From: Heterotrichella gracilis
Taxonomy: Eukaryota; Sar; Xanthophyceae; Tribonematales; Xanthonemataceae
DNA length: 64,000 bases
Assembly (NCBI GenBank): GCA_032358255.1
Contig: JAULBX010005220.1
Span: forward strand, 1-64,000
Reading direction: 5' to 3'
The notes under the pieces were generated by a model. That model saw nothing but the letters and a program-made list of their open reading frames with translations. It had not been told where the DNA came from and did not search any database. Below are positions 11,179 to 22,545 of this stretch, piece by piece. The translations under genes and the position numbers were made by a program. Each line of letters opens with the position of its first letter. Within the stretch, counting starts at the first letter, position 1.

Positions 11179-14100
11179 CAACCAGGACCCCGGGATGGCG
11201 CACGCGGCCAGGAAGGACCGCCCGGCCTGCACCACCGACGGCATCGCCACCACCTGCCAGCTGTCGCGCACCGCATCGTAGCGCTCCAGCAGCGGCGCGT
11301 GCTGCTCGGTGGTGTGCGCCATGCCCCCCACCGCCACCAGCTCGCCATCCACCGCCACCGCCATGTTGTAGGTGCGGGGGTGGTTGAGGGGGGCCACAGG
11401 CCGCCACCTCCCCGCGCGCGGCTCAAATACCTCAACAGACGCGAGGGTGTTGGCGCCGTCGAAGCCGCCGACTGCGAAGACCATGCCGTGCGCCGCCGCC
11501 ACCCCGAGGCTGCCGCGGGGGGTCGACATGGGGGTGAGGGACACCCACCTGTGGATATTGGTTTCAGGCGTTAGGGGTCAGGCCACATTGGAAGCTGGTT
11601 TAGGGTTTTGAAGCCACCCTAAGGCTGCCGCGTTCAGGGGGCCATCATGGGGAAGGTGAGGGACACCCACCTGGAGCCACAGGGGGCAGGTTAGGGCAGG
11701 TGGAGATTAATTTAATTTAATTTAATTTAATTTAATTTAATTTAAATTAAATTAATTTAAATCCGTACCTTCATGTGACCACTCTGCCCCATTACGCACT
11801 ACCATGCACAATGCCATTCTAAAAAGGCCATCAAACCCTAGACCCTGAACCCTAGACCCTGAACCCTAGACCCTGAACCCTAAAGCCTCACCCCCGTTGC
11901 TCCCTTGGATCCAGGAACTCAGCGCTCGCCACGTAGTTCTGGCCACTGAAGCCGCCCACCGCGTACATGATGCCGTCCATGGCTGCGCCCCCCAGGGCAA
12001 AGCGCTTGCAGTTCATGGGGGGACCGGGTAGCCAGCGCTCGATGACGGGGTCGTACCTACAGGGAAGAGAAGCACGGGGGGGGATTTCAAGAGGCCATTG
12101 TGAGCGGAAGTGGAGGCCCAAAAGGTAGTATTACCCCAATATTGATTCGTAAAGGTATTATTATTGATTATATATTGTGTTGCACAATTCCAGGTGTGCA
12201 GGTGGCATGCGTGGCGGTCGACCATACACATCGTACCCCACCCCCCCCACACATACACCACCTCTACCACCAACCCACCACTCCGTGAGCAGCTGCAACC
12301 CCGGGTGTATCCCCCCGCATACAAGCAAACATCCACATCCTACCACACACACACCAACCCCCACCAACCCCCACCACCCACCAATCCGTGAGCAGCTGCA
12401 ACCCCGGGTGTATCCCCCCGCATACAAGCAAACAGCCACATCCTACCACACACCCACAACCCCCACCCCCAAACCCACCATTCCGTGACATCCAGCTGCA
12501 GCCCCGGGTGTCCCCCTCCATACGCGTACAAGAACCCCCCTGTCTCCACTGCCGCCAGGCTTCCCCTCTCGTGGCCCATGGGCGTGCAGGGGTTCCATGC
12601 GCGCTGCTGGCGGGGCACGTCCAGGTCGCAGCGCAGCACGGTGTTGAACCAGCAGTTGCCGTCTTCGCTGCCGCCCACAAGGTACACAGACTGGGGGAAA
12701 GGAGCGAGGGTACGGGTGGGTTCGGAGGGAGGTAGATAGACAGGCTTGGGGGGGAGGTGAAAGTGGTGGTGGTGATTTGTGGAAGGGGCACATTAAAGTG
12801 GCAGCACAGGACAGTGTTTCGAATCAGCACGTGCCGTTGGCACTGCCGCCCAGGTACACAGACTGTGAGGTGCCGTTGGGGGGGGGGAGGAGGCGAGGTG
12901 AAGGATTAGCTGCAGGTGCTGGAGCGATGAGCACATGCATCGCAATGTTTGGATTTTGACCCACCAGAAACTGAAGAGGAGAAGCACAGCTTGCACAACA
13001 ACTGCTAGACCCGCATCCCAACGAGACCAAAACCAGGACACACGCACACACATCCCTTGCCAGGCACCCCACTTATACATGTGCACGCCCACCATGCATG
13101 CCCACAAGCCCTACAGCACCCCCCCACCCCCCCCCCACACCTCCACTCCACCCACCTGCTCCACCGCCACCGCCGATGCAAACACTGTGGAGGAGGGAGT
13201 GCTGGGCCAATGGCTCCACGCATCCAGGCTGGGGCTGTACGCGTCACACTCCGCCACCCATAGGCCGTTGCTGTGCCCGCCGACCAGCAGCAGCTGACTA
13301 CCCAGCGAGGCCCCGCCCCCGCCGGGTAGATCCGTGTTGGGAGCGGTTGTAGCCACTCCTGTCCCCAACTGCGTTTGAATCGACGCAGGATGCAGAGCCT
13401 GAATATCATAATTAGGGGTCTAGAAGATTTAAAACCGGTTCAATTGCAAGCTCGATTGATCGCTGACAGAAGCAGCTTCTGGCCTATAAAACACAGGACA
13501 CCCAGCAGAACATGGCAGCAATATAACAGGCACACATATTGAAAAGAAGAAGAGAAATGGAGAATGGCTCACCTGCTGCTGCACCGCCTGCAAGCTGTTT
13601 CGCATGGCGCTGACGTCAGCTGCCAGGCTGGCGCACTGCTGCAGGAGCTGGCTCTTCTCCGCTGCCAGCTGCGCAGGGTCCTGGGGGCCAGGGTGGCGGG
13701 GGTTTAGGGTCTAAATAAGCTATGTTGCATGAGAGGGCATGGCGACGGCTGGTCTTGGGTTGAAGCTTTCGGGTCGAGGGTGTTCTTTTGACGCCAGGGG
13801 TACATGCAGGTGGTGGATTGAGAGTCCAACGCATTGTCATGGGACTCATGTGTGCTGCATGGCGGTGTGCCTAATGCAAGAGGGTTGCATGATGCTGGTG
13901 TTCCCATATATACTGGCATAGTCACATGCATTGCAGCAGCTCAGCTGCTGCCAGCACCTTCACACCCACTCCGCCCACCCCACCACCACATGTACACAAC
14001 CACACATGCCTCAGCAATTCTCCACCCCCCTTCCCCCACCTTTGCCCCCCTCAGCGCCGCCTCCGCCTGCTGCTTCAGCACAGCAACCTGCGCCTGCTTA

Positions 14101-15872
14101 CACTGTACACCCCCAAGCTAGCAGCTGCTGTGTCCCTTCCTCCCACAAAACCCCCACACGGTGCAAACAAAACTCCACGTCATTGTCCCAGGCTCACACT
14201 TCACTCCCCAAATTTCCCACTACACACCCTTTCTGACAACCTCACCCCCCCTCCTCGGCCCACCTTTGCCCCCCTGAGCGCCGCCTCCGCCTGCTGCTTC
14301 AGCACCGCCACCTGCGCTCGCTCACGCTGCACCGCCCCCAAGCTAGCGCTCATGGTGCTTAGCTGCTGCCCCAACACAGCCGTGAGATACACGTCGATGT
14401 TGGCCGCGGTGGGTGGGGCCAGGGCGCTGGTGTCCAGCTGGGCCTGGGCCTCTTGGGTGAGCGTGAGGACGCAGTCTGGGCTGAGCATGAACAGCTTCTT
14501 GCGGCTGGGCAGGAAGACGGACAGCTTCCAGCCATCTGTGGGTGGGGGGAGTAGGGTGTAGGGTTTATATGGCAGGGGTCCCTCACAGCTTCCAGCCATC
14601 TGTGCGGGATGGAGGCCGCTGACGAGGGGGGGGTGCTTCATATTATCTTACTTACTATTAGTTATATCATCATGCTGTTATCATAATGTACACGCATGCC
14701 TCCATGCAGCTGCGCCCTACCATGTCTGCAGAATGGCAGATGTCAAACAACTGGGTCATATTTTGTGTGACACAAGTGGTTTCAGAGCTTGGCCCCTACC
14801 TTTAAACAGCTTTGGGAACAGCAGGCCCACGTGCTCCTCCACCTCCTGCAGCGGCGCGCTCCCGTTGCGGTGCAGGTACAGCAGCAGGTCCCTCTCCACC
14901 GCCTTGACCAGCGTGGCGTCCCACTTGCCGCTGCCAAAGTCCAGCCCGTTGTGCTGCACCGGGGTGGAGCTGGAGGCCAGGGGCTGCGAGGGCAGCAGGT
15001 GGTTGTCGTCGGTGAAGGTGAAGATGTCGGTGCGGGAGCGCAGGAAGTCCTTAAAGGAGCCCTGCGGGTGGGGGAGGGGGCGGTGGAGCGGGTGGGTGCA
15101 CGTTGCGCCTGGTCATGGCATTATATTGCACCTGAACATCGCATCTGATCAATGCATCCTCTGCTGTGTTGTGCCATGGTGGATGTGAACCGTATCAGGT
15201 CCTAAATTTTGTGGGGTGGTGGTGCTCTGATGCGTGTGAGAGGTAGATGGATGCTTTCTGGGTTGTTATTGGCCGGCTTTGGGCGTGGGAATAGTGGATG
15301 CCTTGCATTGTGTGTATACATAACAACATGTGGGTGGGGCTGGCATGGCCACATTGCAACAGGCATGGCAACCATGCTGTCACGCAATGTGCTTCTTATC
15401 TTATCTGCAGACATGGCGCCTAGCGCGCTGTGCATTGTCTTGTCACAATGTCTTGTCACATGGGGTATTGATGTCACGGGCCTGGTGGCACGCCCAGTAC
15501 CTCTTCAAACGCCTTCACTCCCAGGACGTCCTTCACAAACCAAGTGAGGTCGGGCTCGATGGAAACTGGGCCTGTCGTGGATGGAGCAGACAGGTACTGC
15601 TGCAGCTTGAGCTGCACCATCTTGGCCCTGTCTCCTCCTTTGGGCACGTTGGCCAGCATCACAAAGTCGTTGTTGACGATGACGAATAGGTGCTCCCGCT
15701 TCTCCACCCATCCCTTCAGCCCCTCGGCAGGCACCAGCCCCTCCTTCTTCACGGCGTTGCCGATGGGGTTGCCCAGGTTGGCCTTACCGTCTGGGTACTG
15801 GCGTAAACTTTGCACTAGGAAGCGCTCCAACCTGCAATTCAGCTCATGCGGGGGCATCGTTCGAGGCGGCAT
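11176..15872 (-). CDS. Three winged-helix (LOTUS-like) modules + coiled coil + six-bladed Kelch protein
   Basis: Exons: 15872-15501, 15061-14800, 14535-14264, 13680-13573, 13398-13156, 12690-12479, 12056-11892, 11548-11176 (TAA); phases agree throughout, 668 residues. The start has a good context (GCCAAGATGCC). Residues about 15-235 hold three related modules, each ending in a pattern like LFVIVNNDFVML, IFTFTDDNHLL or LFMLSPDCVLTL. They look like winged-helix OST-HTH/LOTUS domains, which bind RNA or helicases in other proteins. Residues about 255-338 are coiled coil, rich in Ala, Gln and Leu. From about residue 370 there are six Kelch repeats with the GG signature (LLLVGGHS, YLVGGSED, LYAYGGGH, MYAVGGFS, VFAVGGFD, LVAVGGMA), enough for one propeller. 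The propeller is certain, the winged-helix reading moderate. Role unknown; an RNA- or ubiquitin-linked adaptor is possible (inference). Confidence 0.8.
11500..11675 (-). repeat. Copy of Kelch last-exon 5' edge in intron
   Basis: The acceptor-side edge of the last exon (about 11500-11552) has a diverged copy at about 11620-11675, sharing AGGCTGCCGCG and GTGAGGGACACCCACCTG. A TTTAGGG-like motif lies between them. Confidence 0.75.
11706..11762. repeat. (TTTAA)n microsatellite
   Basis: About eleven pentanucleotide units, the last few inverted or shifted, in a Kelch intron. Confidence 0.95.
11826..11884. repeat. CCCTAGACCCTGAA minisatellite (telomere-like)
   Basis: Four tandem units of roughly 14 bp (AACCCTAGACCCTG), ending eight bases before the coding part of a Kelch exon. 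Confidence 0.9.
12274..12530 (-). repeat. Kelch exon 3' edge present in three tandem copies
   Basis: The real edge with its donor is at 12472-12530. Two further copies lie in the following intron at about 12274-12332 and 12377-12434. On the minus strand the copies read like VCLYAGGYTRGCSC, against FLYAYGGGHPGLQL in the gene. The two intron copies are nearly identical to each other, so the second step looks recent. Confidence 0.9.
12785..12870 (-). repeat. Decayed copy of Kelch exon 5' edge
   Basis: This segment mirrors 12608-12695, the start of the sixth exon with its acceptor. It still encodes SVYLGGSANGTC on the minus strand, against SVYLVGGSEDGNC in the gene, then hits a stop in the next codon. 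Confidence 0.85.
14040..14102 (-). other. Candidate duplicated cassette exon (21 codons, coiled coil)
   Basis: About 220 bp downstream of the coiled-coil exon edge (14264-14360), a copy at about 14037-14125 keeps an acceptor (GTGTACAG), a donor (GTGGGGG) and an open 63-base frame with phase 0 at both ends. It reads CKQAQVAVLKQQAEAALRGA, almost the same as the parent's RERAQVAVLKQQAEAALRGA. Inclusion would add three heptads to the coiled coil without changing frame. Confidence 0.55.
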
Positions 15873-16407
15873 CTTGGCTGGAGTTCAATACCCACAACAC
15901 GAAAGTAGAAATTAATGCCGGGTCTTGCGTGTGGCACCTCAACTCACATGCATGCATTCGTGAGTTGCAATCCCTCATCACCACAAGTGCAACACCTAGC
16001 GCTGCAATTCACGTTAAGTGAAGGCGAGGTCAATGGCTAAATTACAGGTAGTGCGGCAGCCATAGGTGTAGAGACGATGATACATGCCCCCCCAAAACAT
16101 TGGCATGGAAGCCTCCAGGGTTCACCTCGTTTTGATTGATCGTGGCGCATTAGAACCCCTGACCAGCTTCATGTCTGGTTTCAATAAGAGGTGCATGCGT
16201 CGTCCTTTCCTCAATAACCAGGCTGCAGACAGTCTCGATCTCACTCTTGTAGTTGCGCATTGCAAAGACTGCGTTTCATCCAGTACGCTTTGGACTGGCA
16301 GGAAGTGAACCTGCCGAGATGCTTCACGCTTTCCAGCCATTGCGAAACTAGTTCCTTGTCGTTTTCGTGAACATGCAGTAGTTTCGCACGCTTGGGTATC
16401 GATTGCA
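15873..16407. promoter_or_regulatory. Divergent spacer between Kelch and sortilin genes
   Basis: A 535-bp region between two start codons pointing away from each other, so it should carry both promoters. No recognised element was identified. Confidence 0.4.
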
Positions 16408-19400
16408 ATGGCTGCTTCCCGAAGGCGTAGCGCGTCTGGTGTTTTCGTGCTTTTGTTGATCACATGCCTGTTGGAATACGCCATATGCATTCATGTGAAG
16501 AAGCCAGCGAGAGAGGACGCTGCCCGTATACGTCGGCCAACTAGGCGGTTGCAGCAAATAGCAAGTGCATCGTCAACAAGTGGGGAGGGTTTTCCCTTGG
16601 AGGTGCACTCGGAACCAGGATGCGTCAGTAAAACATACGCGAGCGATGCTCCGCTGAAACCGGTGGGTTACCCTGTCCAATCTCGTCTGGTTGCAATTCC
16701 CTAGCAGATGGTGAGTTTCCTGTTGAACACATTGTGTTGAAACATCACTTGTTTCCTTGCAGCTTACAATCCCTACTGGCATCTGGGACATCGTTTGGCC
16801 TGTGAACCCCTACACACCAGGCGACGACAAGGTGCGATCACTATAGAACACAGGAATACCGGGGCAAGGCAACGCACATGCGTCCAATGCACGCACTGGG
16901 CCATGGTTTCGTTTGTGCTGGGACCGAGCACAGTGGCAGATCCTCGCCATCTGCCCATTTTTGCACTGGGTCAAGGTGGTAGCAGTATGTATTGACAAGA
17001 CATGTGTGGGTGGTGTGTGCAGTATATCTACGTGCTGACGTATGATGAAAAGGGCTTTGAGCTGCCTGGAGGGCCTGTGTGGTTTTCAAACAACTATGGC
17101 GCAGACGGTAGCTGGAAGAACTTGAATGACCAGCTCAAAGGTGGGACACCCACCACCCTGTGACAACTCTGCTCTTGCTTTGTTGACCACCACGTTGGCC
17201 TTGTGCCTATGCTTGTACTGTTGAAGCACTCACGCATAGAGCGCCTCACCTTGAGCGTCTACTCGCCTTGGCTTCGCAATACTTTGCAACGCTGCCCGCC
17301 CTCGCTCCCTGAGTGGTTGTCTTTCTGCCCACAGCTGCCCTCCCCAAAGATGCCTCCGACATTGTGGTGGGCATCTTGGATATCGTCTACCACGCAGATG
17401 CGCCAGGCAAGCTCCTGCTGCACGGGTCAGACAAATACAACTGGCTGTCAACAGACAACGGCACCACCTTCAAGGCCCTCCCAGCCCCAGGGGGCATTGT
17501 TGGCACTCTGGTGGGCACCATCAAAACGCACCCCACTCAAACGGACTGGGTGCTGGCCAAGGCAGCGCGCGTGGTCTGCAAGACTGACCTGTATAGCAAG
17601 CTGTGCACCACCGACCTCTTTGTGTCCAAGGACTTTGGCGCCAGCTGGACTAACCTGACCACCAACACCCATGGCGCCATTGCAGCATTCACAGACTACG
17701 ACTGGGGCGTCAGCCTCAAGACCACCAACGCCAAGTTCACCGACGAAACCATCCTGGCCACAGTCTACGAGGACGCGGCGCACCTCAAGGGCATTGTCCA
17801 CACCTGGGACAAGAACCTGCACTTTGTGGTCAGCCACGACCTGTTCACCAGCAAGCACGACAAGCTGGTGCCCTGCGGCAACAAGTTTGAGATCGTGCAC
17901 GACACGCTCTACATCGCGGTGCCGGACAGCTGCCCCAGCAACCCCGACGGCAGCAAGCGCAAGGGCACCAGCGAGGGCTCGGTGACCCTGTTTGTCAGCG
18001 GGGATGATGGCTACACCTTCAACGAGGCCTGCCTGCCCACCCCCATCCCCGACAACGGCTATTACCTGGCGCACACCCATGACATGCGCGACGTGTTTGT
18101 GATTGTGGACCACCGCGAGAATGACCCCGTGCAGGCGGGGGCGCCCATGGGCAGCGTGTACTCGTCAGGCAACGCCACCACCATGTTCTCGCTCAGCCTG
18201 AGGTACAACTTCAGAAGGAGCAGGCCGGACTTTGCGCGCCTGGAGGCGCTGCCGGTGCGTGCAGAAGGGGGTTGGGGGTGGGAGAGTGGGGAGGGGGTAT
18301 CGGTGTGGGTGCTGCAAGGGAAGGGGAGGGGGATGGGGTGGGCATCAGCGTGGGTGCAGGAAGGGGAGGGGGGCAGTTTTGAGGCATCGGTGTCAATTCT
18401 GTTTCTTTTTTTTGTCACCCTGCCCAATGCATGCAGCTGTAACAGCTGTAGCTGTCCTCTGCATATGCCGTTGAGCAACTCTCCCAGGGTTTAAAATGCG
18501 TATATATTACATATGCAGTTGTACCCTGGGTCAGCTGCTCCACTGCAGATGCACAGGGCAGAGCTGCATGCACCAGGTTCGGTGATAAAAAATAGTATTG
18601 ACACCGCTGCCTCAGACTCGCATACTTGTCCCCCCTCCACTTTTGCACCCACACCCATGCCCACTTGCAATACCCCCTCACCAACCCTGTCACCAATCCT
18701 GCAAAGGCATGCATACATGCGGCGGGGCTGGCGCACCGCATCAACTGTGCGTGATGCATGCCCTTCAGCCTGCACAGCGCAGCATGTCCTGCACCCCCTT
18801 TGCGGCGGCAGTAAAAAATACTGAGAATCTACAAAATAATTTACAAAATAATATAAAATCAGGGCGTGATTCTTCCTTGTGCAGGGCGCGTACATGGCCA
18901 ATGTGCTGGATGAGCGCGTGGTGGCGGACCCCCAGTTTGCCGGCGGCCAGTATTGGTCCAACTTTGTGCAGACGCGCCTGTCCTACAACGGTGGCGGCGA
19001 GTGGCAGAGCATCCCCACCCCGCAGCCCCTGCGCAACAAGGACTGCAACCGCTGCGAGGCAGATGACTACTCCAAGTGCAGCCTGCACCTGCACGGGCCG
19101 TCCAGCTGGTTCCTATACACAGGTGAGCGAATAGCACAGGGGGGGAATATGGTGCATTGGGCCTGCAAGACGGTGACAGGGCCTGAGGGTGCGCAGGGCT
19201 GAAGGGGTGGTTCTTTTTGCATCACTGATGACGAGTGCACTGGGTTGCTCCACGCACCGCTTGCGCTAACACGCTGCCTGACCCAGCATGCCACACATTG
19301 TGTTGCCTGGCCCCACACCTGCACACCGTACATTCTCACGGATGTGCCTACATGCCGCTCATGGCCCCCCCTGGCCACACATGCCGCGCATGTCCCCTCC

Positions 19401-21741
19401 TGACCCTGCTGCGCCCGCCTGCCGCAGACCCCTTTGAGGAGTTTGCGCCCGACTCCATCCCCAGCATGTATTCTCACGAGTCCGCACCGGGCATCATGCT
19501 GGCCGCCGGCAACATTGGCGAGTACCTGGACTTCCAGGCGGTGGACACATGCACGTGGCTGTCGCGCGACGGCGGGGCCACGTGGATAGATGTGGCCAAC
19601 CACGCAGCCATTTACGAGTTTGGCGACAACGGCGGGATTGTGGTGATGGCCACCTACCACATCGAGGGCGCCACGGACACGCTGTACCTGTCGGTGAACG
19701 AGGGCAAGTGCTGGCACAAGGTCATGCTGGAGGAGGCAATCGACGTGGACAACATCAGGTGCGCACACGGGGGGTAGACACCACTGAGCCTGGGCATTGA
19801 ATTTGTTGCATGCATGCAGACCTGGCGCGCATGGACTTTCATCAGGTGCAATATGCAATACCTGTCAAGCTATCTGCCCTCTGCTGGGGAAGCGAGGTTG
19901 TTTGAAAAATCTACCTCCTGTCCAGGTGGTGCGCATGGGAGTAGGCACTAAGGAGCCATAATCATGTGGAGTGTGAGTAGTAACCACCGTTTAATGCCCC
20001 TTCTTGCAGGGTTGAGCCTTATGGCGCCAGCCACATCTTTGCCATCCACGGCACCGGGTGCATGAAGGACAGCCACCCCAAGTGCTCCGGCGACCGCCTG
20101 GCTGGCAAGCTGTACGTGGTGGACGTGAACAAGCTGCTGGCGAGCGAGTTCAAGGTGGGGGGAGGGTGCTGGTCATGTGGGCACTCAGACAGTCTGGGTG
20201 GCATGTGCTGTAGTCACATGGACCATCACATGGGCCATGTGGGTGACCATGCGGTGGAGAGCTTTCAAAGCCAATGTCTGTTGTTCCTGGACCACGCCGG
20301 GCTGGCTCGCTGGCGCCCAAGCACCATTTGCCTTGAAATCCTGACCCCCTGCTGCCTCTCATGTGATGTGCCTGGACCCGGGTCCCCTGCTTTCCCAACA
20401 TGGGCCATGGGCCGCCGACACCTGCGCCCACAGTATGCCATGCACCCTTTTTCCACCTTCCCACTGTCCCGTGTGCAGCCCTGCGCCGACGCCGACTACG
20501 AGAGCTGGTCCCCTGGCACCTGCCTGCTGGGCTCTAACATCACCTACGAGCGGCGCAAGCAGGACGCGCAGTGCTTCAACGGGCGCGCATACGAGCGCGA
20601 GGCAACAAACACCACCTGCCACTGCACGCTCACAGACTTTGAGTGCGAGTTTGGGTTCTTCAAGGGGGCGGATGGGTGCGAGCCAATTGAGGGGATGGAC
20701 GGAGTGAAGTGCCCGGTGAGTGCCGACCCCTGAGTGATGGAGTGGGGATAGTGGGCGCGACCACAGTCAACCAGTCTTGGAATTTGCCCCAGCTGTGGAT
20801 GCATCCCAGCGCGCAGCAACTTCACATACGGGGACCAGCATCCACCATTACCTCAACATGCAACCCCTTCAGCTCAGCATCAAAGTGGTTGGTTTTGTGC
20901 AAATCCTGTGCTGATTGTACTCTCGTCAGGTTTCCTGACGCCCTCTCATCCCCTTTCCTAGGCCATCGCCAAGCACCAGTACTACCCCTCCACCACGCAC
21001 CACCGCCTGGTGCTGGGCGACGTGTGCTTAGACCCGCACACCATCACACCGGACAGCGACGGAGCCGGCCACGCCACAGGCCACCACGGCGACCACCACC
21101 ACTCCAGCCTGGGCGGCTTCTTCATCTTCCTCATCGTGCTGGGGGTGGGGTGCGTGCTGGCGGGCGTGTGGTGGAGCTGCTTCGCATCGGAGAACTCCAA
21201 GGAGGTGGTGGCGGACACTGCGCAGCCTGTGGTGGACTTCCTGCGCTCGCTGTTTGGGTGGGCGGCGGACAGCGCACGCGGAGCATGGGGCTGGGTCATG
21301 GACAAGGTTCACGGTACGTGCTGCAGCTGCATCAGGGGGTGGGCGTGCCTTTGAGTCCAGGCCATACACATGGGCATTGTACACACATGCATGGCTCCTA
21401 TTCCACATGTGTCACCCTTCCTCTTTCCACCAGCTCCTTGCACTGAGGTAGCTCACTGATGCATCCATTGGGTCTTGCTTGTGGCCAGCTATGCAACTGC
21501 TTGTCATTCACTCCACGCAACCTTCTAGTTTATCGAGTCCTGCATCCTGCTGGCCTTGCACCCCCGCCGCATGGCCACCCCCACCCAACCCACCCACGTA
21601 CCCCTGCTGTGCTGCGCAGCCCCCCGCTCCAACGAGGAGGCGCGCGAGGCATTCTTCGAGCCGCTGGCGGGCGGCACGGGGCGGCAGGAGTTCGACATGG
21701 ACGCAGAGGACGCGCGCAGCCCGCCGCTGTTCCCGCAGTAG
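16408..21741 (+). CDS. VPS10-domain sorting receptor (sortilin-like)
   Basis: Exons: 16408-16662, 16763-16831, 17023-17140, 17335-18254, 18885-19122, 19428-19758, 20010-20154, 20479-20715, 20962-21313, 21620-21741 (TAG); 928 residues. Phases agree from exon 2 on; the first donor (CCG|GTGGGT) is the likeliest of two. Residues 1-28 are a signal peptide (VFVLLLITCLLEYA). A VPS10 beta-propeller follows, with Asp-box-like turns such as STDNGTTF, SKDFGASW, SGDDGYTF, SRDGGATW and SVNEGKCW. Residues about 693-771 are the cysteine-rich 10CC module. A His-rich stretch precedes one membrane helix at about 822-845 (FFIFLIVLGVGCVLAGVWW). The cytosolic tail of about 83 residues carries FFEPL and an acidic EFDMDAED cluster, plausible adaptor signals. 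It should sort luminal cargo between Golgi and vacuole/endosome (family knowledge). Confidence 0.9.
18290..18735. repeat. Large imperfect inverted repeat in a sortilin intron
   Basis: The arm 18335-18495 pairs with the reverse complement of about 18505-18690. Shared blocks include GGTGTCAAT, GTCACC/ATCACC, TGCATGCAGCT and the centre CCCAGGGTT/ACCCTGGGT. The arms probably extend to about 18290 and 18735. It could be a foldback element or an old inverted duplication; no clear target-site duplication was seen. Confidence 0.65.
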
Positions 21742-22545
21742 GAGCGGGGGTGCAAGGCCGGGGCAGGGGGTGGGGGGTGGGGTGTGAGCTGTATACTAGG
21801 TTGCGACTCGCTGTGATGCCGACCAGCCATTGGCTGCAGTGTGGGGGTAGGCAGTGCGCGTGGGGTTGGCCATGGGTGTATGGCTGGTGGTGGGACACTC
21901 GGGCAGCAGTGGCCACTTTGATATGATATGATTCGAACCATTGAAAGGCAGTTGGCAGGGGGACGTGACCTCCACACACTGGTGTGGCACCCAGCCCTCT
22001 TTAGGCAGCAGCTTCCATAACACAGCGATTTTACTTCTTTTCCTCCTGCCATTTCAACGTCCTGTGCATCCCTTGGGTGTCAAGGCTACCATATGCTGCA
22101 ACGCAGCCACTTTGTGACCCTGCTTCGACCTGTCACCCTTCAAGGCAAGTTGCTTGCACTTCAGCTTGATGGAAAGCCATTACAAATATCATGTAGGCTA
22201 TGTTGTTGATAGAGGTAATTTAAGAAATGTTGGGCTTATGCTGATTTCGTTGGTTAGGCCGGGGGAAAAACCTCATTGTTCAATTGTCCAAAAACATTCT
22301 TGGCTGTAAACAATCGTCACCATCATCTATACCCTGCCGGGGCTATACCCTGCCAGGGCTGACCTCCTTGCCCATCCTGTTTCAACGGTTGAGCTGGCCC
22401 ACATGGGCTCGGAGCGCATGACGATGGGAACCGCCACCATGAAACCTGCGCCATGCTCACCGGCCACTTAGGACGGCGGGGGAGGTTGCTGCCATACGAC
22501 ACTCCCAATGCTCAAGCACAACCTGCCGCAGGTTGGCGTCCCTTC
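21742..22545. other. Convergent 3' flank of sortilin and bL25, no gene seen
   Basis: The two genes end facing each other. Only short frames occur. A near-perfect doublet GGGCTATACCCTGCC is visible at about 22330-22360. Confidence 0.55.

Noticed and set aside
13926-14561. Plus-strand open frame of 211 codons
   Set aside because: It is antisense to the Kelch gene's coiled-coil exon and introns; composition is Pro/Thr-rich from C-rich DNA, with no domain.
20709-21446. Plus-strand open frame of 245 codons
   Set aside because: It overlaps the sortilin membrane-helix exon in another frame, while the true frame joins its neighbours in phase and encodes the helix.
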